Assembly (NCBI GenBank): GCA_023416415.1
Contig: JAEZHR010000248.1
Location: 1-9,020 of the forward strand
Reading direction: 5' to 3'
DNA from: Pseudomonadota bacterium
Lineage (GTDB): Bacteria > Pseudomonadota > Gammaproteobacteria > Burkholderiales > Burkholderiaceae_D
Length of the DNA: 9,020 nt
Below, piece by piece: positions 1 to 6,756 of the stretch. Under the pieces are notes generated by a model. It made no database searches. It was not told the origin of the DNA and worked only from the letters and a program-made list of their open reading frames with translations. A program made the translations under genes and the position numbers. Numbering within the stretch: the first letter of the stretch is position 1; every line of letters starts with the position of its first letter.

Positions 1-473
1 GTTGGAGAGCTCGCGGTAGCCGTTCTCGCCCAGGCCAGCGGCACCACGCCGTTGCGCTCGATGGCCTTGAAGATGTCCTTGCCGACCTCGCCCTGCATCA
101 GCACATCTGCCGCGCGATAGCTCGGCACCAGGAAAGGCAGCGAGAACAAGTTCAGTTCCTTGACCTGCGGAGACCAGTTGATCGAAGAACCAACCGCCAC
201 GTCAATCACGCCCTGGCGGATCGCCGTGAACTCGCGCGTCTGGTCGCCCGCGACCAGCGAAGTCCCCGGGTACATCTTGATGCTGATGCGGCCGTTGGTC
301 TTTTCACGCACCAGTTCGGCCCAGCGCTCGCCGCCCTTCCCCCAGGGGAAGGCGTTTCCGAGCACGGTCGAGAGCTTGTATTCGGGCTTGTAGTCGGACT
401 GCGCGGCAGCAGGCAGGCTGAAGCCGAGGGCGACGCTTGCGGCGAGCGCGAGAACGGATAGACGGATTTTCAA
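1..473 (-). CDS. dctP: TRAP transporter solute-binding protein, DctP family (N-terminal part, apparent frameshift near base 30)
   Basis: The product is a periplasmic binding protein that would deliver a carboxylate-type ligand to a tripartite ATP-independent transporter. The gene runs off the left edge of the window. Read from TTG at 473-471 it begins MKIRLSVLALAASVALG, a signal peptide with likely cleavage after LPAAA (residue 24). Family-type segments follow: KLSTVLGNAFPWGKGGERW, TNGRISIKMYPGTSL, GVIDVAVGSS, LNLFSLPFLVP, and VGKDIF before VVPLAW. At Trp148 (bases 30-32) the frame breaks. Adding one C to the CCC run at 29-31 restores GENGYRELSN, which matches the family's usual continuation after LAW. 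This is either a real one-base deletion, making a pseudogene, or a sequencing error in a short homopolymer. TTG is chosen because AGGAGA sits 7 bases upstream and the signal peptide begins right there. The ligand cannot be inferred. No dctQ or dctM is visible. Confidence 0.85.
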   Translation of the reverse strand, partial: MKIRLSVLALAASVALGFSLPAAAQSDYKPEYKLSTVLGNAFPWGKGGERWAELVREKTNGRISIKMYPGTSLVAGDQTREFTAIRQGVIDVAVGSSINWSPQVKELNLFSLPFLVPSYRAADVLMQGEVGKDIFKAIERNGVVPLAWARTATASSP

Positions 474-480
474 AGCAATG

Positions 481-486
481 TCTCCT
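481..486 (-). promoter_or_regulatory. Ribosome binding site setting the TTG start of dctP
   Basis: On the minus strand the bases read AGGAGA, followed by a 7-base spacer and then TTG AAA ATC. No ATG lies in the signal-peptide region in this frame, so this site decides the start. Confidence 0.75.
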
Positions 487-540
487 ATTTTTTTGTATGC
501 AAAACAGACAACCGTCTGCTGGAACATGCAGTGGCGGCAA

Positions 541-577
541 CCGGTTTGGCGCGAATTGCGCCCAAGAACTTTACCGG
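541..577. repeat. Nested inverted repeat in the dctP leader
   Basis: The outer arms are CCGGT (541-545) and ACCGG (573-577). The inner arms are GGCGC (548-552) and GCGCC (558-562) around a GAATT loop. The element lies between comEC and dctP, about 70-100 bases upstream of the dctP start. No T-run follows it on either strand, so it does not look like a standard intrinsic terminator. An operator or leader-RNA structure is possible but unproven. A TTGACA hexamer lies further upstream at 621-626 (minus strand), but no good -10 stands at 16-18 bases from it, so I do not call a promoter. Confidence 0.35.
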
Positions 578-675
578 AATTGATGATGGGACGCCAATGT
601 CGCTCCGACAACGGGGCTGGTGTCAATTCGGGCAGCGGCATCGCCAGCACCAGCGGCGTCAAGCTTGATCCCGGA

Positions 676-3063
676 TCACCGCCCGTACCAGTAGCGTGCG
701 CGGTCTTCGCGCCAGGCTCGCAGCGCCATCGACTCGCCGACATGTAGCGTCACGGCGCCACTCTCGTCGGTACGCAAACGGCGCACACCCAGGTCACCGT
801 AGCGTTGGAAGACATCGGGCTTCGGATGGCCGTAGCGATTGTCATGGCCGACCTGGAACAGCGCGAGTTCCGGCCGAACCGCCTCAAGAAAAGGCAGCGT
901 GGAAGACGTGCCGCTTCCATGGTGCGGCGCAAGCAGCACATTGGCACGCAGACGCTTGGCACCTGCCGCCAGCAGATGTCCTTCCTGAGCCGCCTCGATA
1001 TCCCCCGGCAGGAGGATGGCATGACGCTCATTCGATATCTTCAGCGTGCAGCTGCGGGCATTCGGCTTCCACTTGCTGCTTGCGTATACGGCCGGGTCGG
1101 GATACAGCATTTCGAAACGCACCCCGTCCCACTCCCAGGACTGTCCGGCCTCGCAGCGGCGATGATCGGACTGACGCAGGACCAGCGGATGATCCAGGGA
1201 CAGCGAAGACGACATCCGATCGACAGCAAGCGCATCGAGAATGGAAGCTGCGCCGCCGGCGTGATCGCTGTCCACATGCGAGACGATCATGGCATCCAGG
1301 CGCTGGATGCCGCGGCCTTTCAAATACGGCAGGATCACGCGGCTGCCTGCGTCCGACCCGGGCGAATAGACGGGCCCGGTGTCATACAGCAATCGCTTGC
1401 CCGCCGTTTCGACGAGTACCGCCGTGCCCTGCCCGACGTCGAAGGCGACGATCCGGAACGTGCCGGGCGGGGGGGCATCGGGCTGCCCCATCAGCAACGG
1501 CAACAGGCAGACGCCGCCCACGGCGCGCGCCGGCCAGCCACGCGGCGACAGCAGCCAGGCAGCGCCGGCAAGCGCAAGCAGAAAAACCCACCACGACGGT
1601 GCGGGAGCACTCCATACCGCGAGCGGCAAGGCGCTCAGCCACTGCAGCATCGACGCCAGCAGGGCGAGTGCATCGTGCGCGACACCAAGTACGACTTCCG
1701 CCAGCGGCATCGGGAGCACGCTTCCGATCAGTGCTGCCGGGGTGACGAACAGGCTGACGAGCGGGATGGCAACCGCGTTGGCCAGCGGACTGACCAGCGA
1801 GATCTGTGCGAACAGCAGCATCGTCAGCGGCACGAGTCCGAAGGTGATGGCCAGCTGCAAGCGCGCTGCGCCAGCCAGCCGGCCGCGCCAGTCGCTCTTT
1901 GCCGCACTCGGCCGACCGACGGTCGTGAGCAGGATGATGGCCACCGCGCTGAAGGAAAGCCAGAAACCGGGCTGCAGCACGGCCCACGGATCGAGCAGTA
2001 CGACCACTGCCAGCGCAAGGCACAGCACATGCGAAACATTCGTGATCCGTCCGCACCACATGGCCGCTGCAACCACAGTCAGCATGTACAGCGTGCGCTG
2101 CGCCGGCACGCCGAATCCGGCCAGCAGCACATACAGCAAGGCCGAGAATGCAGCGGCAAGCGCTGCGGCCTTCTGCGCCGGGAGCCACAGCGGCAGCTGA
2201 AACGGCGTGAACAGCGAACGCCGCCACAATGCCTGCACCAGCGACGCCACCAGCGCCGCGATCATCGTGATGTGCAGTCCTGAAATGGAGATCAGATGAC
2301 CGACACCGGTACGGTTGAATATTTCCCAATCGGACTGTTCGATAGCGCGCTGGTCGCCAATTACGAGGGCAATGATCGCGCCTGCATACTCGCGTCCGGG
2401 CAGCGCGGCCTGAATGCGCTCGCGCAGGACTGCACGCGCGCGCTCGACGGCGTGGCCGATGCCGGGAACGAAGCTCGCCAGGCGCGCGTCCTGAGGGCCA
2501 GGCCGGACGTAACCCGTCGCGCGCAGGTTCTGTTCGAGCAGCCAGACCTCATAGTCGAATCCGTGCGGATTGGCATTGCCGTGCGGCCGTCGGAGCCGCG
2601 CCGTCAACCGCCAGCGCTCGCCCGGATGCAGTTCGGGAAGCGGACGCGGCGCTTCGTCGCGAAAGGCCGAGTACCAGGACAGGGCAACACGCTTCGGGAA
2701 GCCGGACGGCAATTCGGTGCCATCGACATCTTCGATGGCGAAATGAAAACGCACGCCGCGCTCGAAGCGATGCGGCAGGCTGTCGATCGTGCCGACCAGC
2801 ACAACATCCCTTCCCTCCCATTCGGCAGGCAAGGCACGCGAGAGATGGATCTGTGCCAGCACGCCTGCCCAGGCAAAGCCGGCGAGCACACCGCACAGCA
2901 GGCAACCGAGGACTTGGACGTGCGGATGACGAAGACGAACGGCCAGCCACAGCATGCCCAATGCCACGACCAGCAAGAGCACAAGCACGAGCGATGACGG
3001 CAGCGCAGCCTGCTGCTGCAGCAGTGCAGCGCCGGCGACGAAACCGAGCAGCGCGCCGCGCAT
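676..3063 (-). CDS. comEC: ComEC/Rec2-family DNA internalization channel
   Basis: This inner-membrane protein is expected to pass single-stranded transforming DNA into the cytoplasm during natural competence. At 795 residues it is of normal size for Gram-negative ComEC. The N terminus (about 1-65) has hydrophobic helices. A soluble segment (about 75-200) follows, containing GRDVVLVGTIDSLPHRF. The multi-helix Competence domain opens with FNRTGVGHLISISGLHITM (about residues 249-267). A C-terminal metallo-beta-lactamase-like domain (about 535-795) carries DVGQG, H596-V-D-S-D600-H601-A-G-G, the GD at Asp688 and APHHGS with His714/His715. The metal-binding set therefore looks intact, consistent with the proposed nuclease role of this domain. 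The start is 3 bases after the tatD stop (TGA GCG ATG) and has no clear Shine-Dalgarno, which suggests coupled translation. It is the last gene of the lolC-lolD-tatD-comEC unit. Long plus-strand ORFs opposite it are high-GC shadows. Whether the organism is competent cannot be told from this window. Confidence 0.95.
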   Translation of the reverse strand: MRGALLGFVAGAALLQQQAALPSSLVLVLLLVVALGMLWLAVRLRHPHVQVLGCLLCGVLAGFAWAGVLAQIHLSRALPAEWEGRDVVLVGTIDSLPHRFERGVRFHFAIEDVDGTELPSGFPKRVALSWYSAFRDEAPRPLPELHPGERWRLTARLRRPHGNANPHGFDYEVWLLEQNLRATGYVRPGPQDARLASFVPGIGHAVERARAVLRERIQAALPGREYAGAIIALVIGDQRAIEQSDWEIFNRTGVGHLISISGLHITMIAALVASLVQALWRRSLFTPFQLPLWLPAQKAAALAAAFSALLYVLLAGFGVPAQRTLYMLTVVAAAMWCGRITNVSHVLCLALAVVVLLDPWAVLQPGFWLSFSAVAIILLTTVGRPSAAKSDWRGRLAGAARLQLAITFGLVPLTMLLFAQISLVSPLANAVAIPLVSLFVTPAALIGSVLPMPLAEVVLGVAHDALALLASMLQWLSALPLAVWSAPAPSWWVFLLALAGAAWLLSPRGWPARAVGGVCLLPLLMGQPDAPPPGTFRIVAFDVGQGTAVLVETAGKRLLYDTGPVYSPGSDAGSRVILPYLKGRGIQRLDAMIVSHVDSDHAGGAASILDALAVDRMSSSLSLDHPLVLRQSDHRRCEAGQSWEWDGVRFEMLYPDPAVYASSKWKPNARSCTLKISNERHAILLPGDIEAAQEGHLLAAGAKRLRANVLLAPHHGSGTSSTLPFLEAVRPELALFQVGHDNRYGHPKPDVFQRYGDLGVRRLRTDESGAVTLHVGESMALRAWREDRARYWYGR

Positions 3064-3066
3064 CGC

Positions 3067-3864
3067 TCAGGAGGCCGGACTCAGCCTTGGCAGAACCGCC
3101 CGCGCGTTCGCGCTGGTCAGGGCGGCCACCTCGTCGATGCCGCTGCCGCGCAGCTCGGCCAGCACCTGTCCGATGCGCGGCAGCTGTTCCGGACTGTTGC
3201 GGCCGGGATGGACCCAGAAAGGCGGGATGTCGGGCGCGTCGGTCTCCAGCACCAGCGCCTCGGCCGGAAGCTGCGCTGCCAGACGCCGGATCTGAAGCGA
3301 GCGCGGAAAGGTCATCGCGCCGCCGAAACCGAGCTTGAAGCCGAGGTCGATGAAGTGCTGCGCCTGCTGGAAGCTGCCGTTGAACGCATGGGCAATGCCA
3401 CCGCGAATTTCGATGCGTCGCAAGTGCTTGAGGATGACATCCTGCGAGCGGCGCACGTGCAGCAGCACCGGCAGGTCGAAGTCGCGCGCCAGCTTCAGCT
3501 GTTCGCGATAGAAGAACTCCTGCTTCTCGCGCAGCGCTCCCTCCGCGAGTCCGGGCACAAAGAAATCAAGGCCGATCTCACCGATGGCGACGAAGTTCGG
3601 ATCGCTTATTGCCGCTTCAACTGCCTCGCGCAGCCGATCGAGATCCTGCGGATCCGCGGCGGGCACGAAGATCGGATGGATGCCGAGAGCGTAGCGACAG
3701 TTCGCATTGCGCGCCGACAGCTCACGCACGGCCGCAAAGTTGGAGCAGGCCACCGCCGGGATGACGATCAGCTTCACGCCCTGCCCGCGCGAACGTTGCG
3801 CCACTGCGTCGAACTCGCCGGCAAATTCGCTGGCGTCCAGATGACAGTGGGTGTCGATCCACAT
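3067..3864 (-). CDS. TatD-family metal-dependent hydrolase (putative DNase)
   Basis: This is a cytoplasmic TIM-barrel metalloenzyme of the TatD family. Characterised members remove nucleotides from DNA ends, but the substrate of any one paralogue (TatD, YcfH, YjjV) is not readable from sequence. The protein has 265 residues, the usual length. The expected metal ligands are all present: His6 and His8 in DTHCHLD, Glu96 in AIGEIGLDFF, His136 in LLHVRRS, His159 in IAHAFNGS and Asp209 in LETDAPD. The start ATG lies 10 bases after the lolD stop with no strong ribosome binding site, so it probably relies on read-through within the operon. It sits directly before comEC. A link to processing of incoming DNA is tempting but is only inferred from the neighbourhood. 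The symbol is left empty because the paralogue is uncertain. Confidence 0.93.
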   Translation of the reverse strand: MWIDTHCHLDASEFAGEFDAVAQRSRGQGVKLIVIPAVACSNFAAVRELSARNANCRYALGIHPIFVPAADPQDLDRLREAVEAAISDPNFVAIGEIGLDFFVPGLAEGALREKQEFFYREQLKLARDFDLPVLLHVRRSQDVILKHLRRIEIRGGIAHAFNGSFQQAQHFIDLGFKLGFGGAMTFPRSLQIRRLAAQLPAEALVLETDAPDIPPFWVHPGRNSPEQLPRIGQVLAELRGSGIDEVAALTSANARAVLPRLSPAS

Positions 3865-3874
3865 GGCTCGGGAT

Positions 3875-4576
3875 TCAGTCCGTCGCGGGATGCAGCCCGG
3901 CTTCGGTCAGCCGCAGCAAGCGGTCGCAGTGACGGGCCAGTTCGATGTCATGCGTGACGATCACGAAGGATGTGCCGAGGGTGCGCGAGAGTTCCAGCAT
4001 CAGGTCGAAGGTCTTGTGCGCCGTCCCGCGATCGAGATTGCCGGTCGGCTCGTCGGCCAGCACGCAGGCCGGTTGCGTGACCAGCGCCCGCGCCAGTGCA
4101 ACGCGTTGGCGCTCACCGCCGGACAGCTCGCCGGGACGGTGGGTCACCCGCCGCTCCAGGCCCACGCGCCCGAGCATGCGACGCGCTTCCTCATGCGCAT
4201 CGTGACGCGCCATGCGCCGGATCATCAGCGGCATCGCGACGTTGTCCAGCGCGGAAAACTCAGGCAGCAGATGGTGGAACTGGTAGACGAAACCGAGCGC
4301 TCGGTTGCGCATCTCGCCGCGTGCCTTTTCGTTCAGGCTCGCGAAGTCCTGGCCGAGCAGGGTCACGCTCCCCGCACTGGGCACGTCCAGTCCGCCGAGC
4401 AGATGCAGCAGTGTCGACTTGCCGGAACCGGAAGCGCCGACGATGGCCACACGTTCGCCGCGCGCAACAGAGAGATCGATGCCGCGCAGGACTTCGACCG
4501 AATAACTGCCCTGCGTGAAGGTCTTGCCCAGTCCGCGGCAGGACAGGACCGGCTGGTTGTTGTTCTGATCCATCAT
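3875..4576 (-). CDS. lolD: Lipoprotein-releasing ABC transporter ATPase LolD
   Basis: LolD powers release of outer-membrane lipoproteins from the inner membrane to the carrier LolA, working with LolC/LolE permeases. The 233-residue sequence has the complete nucleotide-binding set: Walker A GASGSGKST (residues 47-55), Q-loop at Gln99 in FVYQFHHLLPEF, signature LSGGERQR (141-148), Walker B with D-loop VLADEPTGNLD (162-172) and switch His199 in IVTHD. The QFHHLLPEFSALDN stretch is typical of LolD as opposed to FtsE or MacB. Its ATG (4574-4576) overlaps the permease stop in an ATGA arrangement. A second ATG follows immediately, so the protein may start at Met1 or Met2. MacB-type or FtsE-type ATPases are less likely given the adjacent LolC/E permease. 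Confidence 0.95.
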   Translation of the reverse strand: MMDQNNNQPVLSCRGLGKTFTQGSYSVEVLRGIDLSVARGERVAIVGASGSGKSTLLHLLGGLDVPSAGSVTLLGQDFASLNEKARGEMRNRALGFVYQFHHLLPEFSALDNVAMPLMIRRMARHDAHEEARRMLGRVGLERRVTHRPGELSGGERQRVALARALVTQPACVLADEPTGNLDRGTAHKTFDLMLELSRTLGTSFVIVTHDIELARHCDRLLRLTEAGLHPATD

Positions 4577-5838
4577 TCGTAGCGCAGTGCTTCGGCCGGG
4601 CGCACATTCGCGGCGCGCCAGCTCGGGTAGAGGGTAGCCAGGAAGGCAAGCACGACCGCGACGCCGCCTATGGTTCCGACATCCGGCCAGCGCAGGTCGG
4701 ACGGCAGCTCCGTGATCAGGTAGATATCCTTGGACAGGAACTGCACGCCGAGCAGGCCCTCGATGAAGGGCACGATCACATCCACGTTGAGCGCGATCAG
4801 CACGCCGAAGCCGACGCCGAGCGCGGTCCCGAGCAAACCGACGGTCGCCCCCTGGATGATGAAGATCTTCATGATCGAGCCGGGCGAAGCGCCAAGCGTG
4901 CGCATAATTGCGATGTCGGCCTGCTTGTCGGTGACCGTCATCACCAGCGTGGAAACGAGGTTGAAAGCCGCGACCGCGATGATCAGCGTGAGGATGATGA
5001 ACATCATCCGCTTTTCAACCTGCACTGCCGCGAACCAGGTCCGGTTCTGGCGCGACCAGTCGATCAGCAGCAGGTTGCCGCTCATCGTGCGCGACAGGTC
5101 GTGTGCGACCTGCGGCGCTTCCTGCATGTCGGCCACGCGCAGGCGCACACCGGTCGGACCGTCAAGACGGAACATGCGCATGGCATCGTCGATGTGCATG
5201 AAAGCGAGTCCCGAATCGTATTCATAGTGGCCGGCCTCGAAGATGCCCCCCACCGTGAACTGCTTCAGGCGCGGCAGGATCCCGGCCGGCGTGACCTGCC
5301 CTTGCGGCGCGATCAGGGTAACCTTGTCGCCGACGCCCACTCCCAGACTACGCGCCAATCCCGCTCCCAGCACAATGTTGAACTGACCAGGCTGCAGGCT
5401 GGCGAGCGTTCCTTCGCGGATCTGCTGCCCCACGTCCGACACTTGCGGCTCCTGCTCGGGAAGGATGCCGCGAATGACGACGCCGCGCACCGTGTCGTTG
5501 CGCGTAAGCATGGCCTGAGCCGCCACATAGGGCGCCGCGCCCCGCACTTCGGGATGGCGCAAGGCCTCCGCCGCCGTCGTCTGCCAGTCAGGCAGGCTGC
5601 CATAGGCGTCCTGGACCTCGATGTGCGACAGGACCGACAGCATGCGGTCGCGCACTTCCTTCTGGAAGCCGTTCATTACCGAGAGCACCACGATCAGCGC
5701 CGCCACGCCAAGGGCGATGCCGATCATCGAAATCAGGGAAATGAAGGAAATGAAACTGTTGCGCCCGCTGCGCCGGCCGGCGCGGGTGTAGCGCATGCCG
5801 ACCAGCCATTCGAAGGGCAGGTTTTCTGTGAAACGCAA
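4573..5838 (-). CDS. lolC: Lipoprotein-releasing ABC transporter permease, LolC/LolE family
   Basis: This inner-membrane permease extracts lipoproteins together with LolD. I start it at TTG 5838-5836, giving 421 residues, the usual length. GGGAG (5846-5850) lies 7 bases upstream, and the N terminus then reads LRFTENLPFEWLVGMRYTRAG, the family's normal opening. A longer frame from ATG 5910 would add 24 residues unlike the family and has no ribosome binding site. With the TTG start, helix 1 is about residues 30-55 (ISFISLISMIGIALGVAAL). A large periplasmic domain follows (about 56-277), then helices at about 278-302, 325-350 and 387-406. The FtsX/LolC segment DKQADIAIMRTLGASPGSIM lies before helix 3. 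No second permease is adjacent, so it may act as a homodimer or have a partner elsewhere. LolC versus LolE identity is not settled. The stop overlaps the lolD start by 4 bases. Confidence 0.93.
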   Translation of the reverse strand: MRFTENLPFEWLVGMRYTRAGRRSGRNSFISFISLISMIGIALGVAALIVVLSVMNGFQKEVRDRMLSVLSHIEVQDAYGSLPDWQTTAAEALRHPEVRGAAPYVAAQAMLTRNDTVRGVVIRGILPEQEPQVSDVGQQIREGTLASLQPGQFNIVLGAGLARSLGVGVGDKVTLIAPQGQVTPAGILPRLKQFTVGGIFEAGHYEYDSGLAFMHIDDAMRMFRLDGPTGVRLRVADMQEAPQVAHDLSRTMSGNLLLIDWSRQNRTWFAAVQVEKRMMFIILTLIIAVAAFNLVSTLVMTVTDKQADIAIMRTLGASPGSIMKIFIIQGATVGLLGTALGVGFGVLIALNVDVIVPFIEGLLGVQFLSKDIYLITELPSDLRWPDVGTIGGVAVVLAFLATLYPSWRAANVRPAEALRYE

Positions 5839-5845
5839 AAGGAAA

Positions 5846-5850
5846 CTCCC
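5846..5850 (-). promoter_or_regulatory. Ribosome binding site setting the TTG start of lolC
   Basis: GGGAG on the minus strand, 7 bases before TTG CGT TTC. It supports the 421-residue form over the 445-residue form beginning at the upstream ATG (5910-5908). Confidence 0.6.
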
Positions 5851-5951
5851 AAGTCGATGCGCGGATGGTGTCGGAAAAGCAATACGATCCGCAAGGCCGC
5901 AGTTTGCCATACAAAGCGACCGGCAGGCCGGACGGCATTTCCATCTCGGAA

Positions 5952-5980
5952 AACATGACCAGATTCAGCAGATCCGTCAA
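5952..5980 (-). promoter_or_regulatory. Candidate sigma-70 promoter of the lolC-lolD-tatD-comEC unit
   Basis: On the minus strand TTGACG (5980-5975, 5 of 6 matches to TTGACA) is followed after exactly 17 bases by CATGTT (5957-5952, 3 of 6 matches to TATAAT). Transcription would begin near 5945, leaving a leader of about 105 bases before the TTG start. The -10 is weak, so this is a proposal only. No other promoter is evident within the unit, where junctions are 3-10 bases or overlap. Confidence 0.35.
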
Positions 5981-6008
5981 ACCCCGATTCGCGAGGCGGC
6001 TGTCCCGG

Positions 6009-6033
6009 ATGCAAGAAGGATACCGGCTTGCAT
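6009..6033. repeat. Inverted repeat ATGCAAG-N11-CTTGCAT
   Basis: Perfect 7-base arms at 6009-6015 and 6027-6033 are separated by 11 bases. They lie about 30 bases upstream of the candidate lolC -35. No T-run is adjacent, so a terminator is unlikely. The spacing would suit a dimeric DNA-binding protein, but no regulator is identified and chance is possible. Confidence 0.3.
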
Positions 6034-6201
6034 GAGCGAGAATCCGTAAAACCGGAAGAGGATTTATTGAGAATCAGCAATATGTTGAGTCCTTGCGCCG
6101 GCAGGAGGATGCGCATATTGCCCCTGCTCAGGCGTTGGCGCATGCGAGGCCAGCGACCTGCCGAGACGACATGATTCCCCGACCCGAAAATTGGACAAGC
6201 C

Positions 6202-6324
6202 TCATGCATGCCACCGGTCGACAACCACTTCCGCGCAGCTCTCGGCGATGGACAGGCAGCCACGCTCGAAACACACGACCTCCGCGCCGACGTCGCCGGT
6301 CAGGATCAGGCGCTCTGCCCCCAT
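6202..6324 (-). CDS. Short hypothetical ORF, 40 codons, possibly a gene remnant
   Basis: From ATG (6324-6322) to TGA (6204-6202) the translation begins MGAERLILTGDVGAEVV and ends EVVVDRWHA. It is acidic to neutral and rich in Val/Ala/Glu, with three Cys, unlike the Arg/Ser/Pro-rich chance frames around it. A stop lies two codons before the ATG, and no Shine-Dalgarno is visible. It could be the surviving tail of a decayed gene or a chance frame. I recognise no family. Confidence 0.2.
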   Translation of the reverse strand: MGAERLILTGDVGAEVVCFERGCLSIAESCAEVVVDRWHA

Positions 6325-6756
6325 GTTTCAACCCGGAAGCAGCTCATCTGAACAGGGAGGCTCTTCCGCGCGTCGTGCCGGCACTCAGCGAGGAGATGGC
6401 GCGACATGGCTGTCTGTCCGATCCACCGTATTTCCCGCCGCTTCCGGCAATGAAGGAAGACTCGAAAACGGCGCACCTCCGTTCACGCGATGCAGAACAC
6501 GGGAGCGCGTCGCGCGGCGATTCCTGAAGGAACTGAAGACACGCTCGGCCGCACCGCGCTCTTTCCTGTTTGCTGCAAGACTCAGCCTGGCTAAGCGCTA
6601 TGTGGCGGGAACCGCGAAGGAGCGCGGGCTCGCAGGACCGCCTTGCTCCCGCTTCTCAGCCGCTGGGACTGGGGAACAAAATGCATTCTTCCGCCACCCA
6701 TTGTCAGTCTGCGTTTCTCGACAGAACTAAGCCGCCTGCGGAATGGGCCGATCCCC

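Larger units (their letters stand above)
5839..6756. other. Gene-poor divergent region between lolC and the OTU-like gene
   Basis: About 900 bases separate the lolC start from the plus-strand OTU-like gene. Open frames here, such as plus 6191-6730 and minus 5733-6263, give Arg/Ser/Pro/Cys-rich translations with no recognisable motif and look like chance frames. The stretch includes the lolC promoter candidate, the dyad at 6009-6033, an AT-rich island (6061-6090, 9 G/C of 30) and a 40-codon minus-strand ORF (6202-6324). A TTGTCA at 6701-6706 could be a -35 for the downstream gene, but no convincing -10 follows. I see no tRNA, terminator with T-run, insertion sequence or inverted terminal repeat. 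It may be mostly regulatory DNA or degraded accessory sequence. Confidence 0.6.

Noticed and set aside
666..678. Palindrome TGATCC-C-GGATCA overlapping the comEC stop
   Set aside because: The arms have essentially no loop and no T-run follows, so it is not a credible terminator. Most likely chance.
805..2283. Long plus-strand open frame (492 codons) opposite comEC, with further ones at 696-1745 and 1379-2200
   Set aside because: The comEC frame on the minus strand is unmistakable. The plus-strand translations are Arg/Gln/His-rich with no motif, as expected for antisense frames in high-GC DNA.
5839..5910. N-terminal extension of LolC from the ATG at 5910
   Set aside because: The 24 extra residues do not resemble LolC/E N termini and no ribosome binding site precedes the ATG. 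The TTG at 5838 has one.
6062..6086. Fur-box-like sequence (TTGAGAATCA core) in the AT-rich island
   Set aside because: It matches only the centre of the Fur consensus, the flanks diverge, and it is far from any gene start (over 220 bases from lolC).
6191..6730. Plus-strand open frame of 179 codons upstream of the OTU-like gene
   Set aside because: The translation is Ser/Arg/Pro-rich without motifs, the start has no ribosome binding site and no family resemblance is seen. Treated as chance.
6643..6756. Longer start (TTG 6643) for the OTU-like gene
   Set aside because: The added residues (LPLLSRWDWGTKC…) have no supporting ribosome binding site and look like translated non-coding sequence. 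The ATG at 6757 or TTG at 6799 is preferred.
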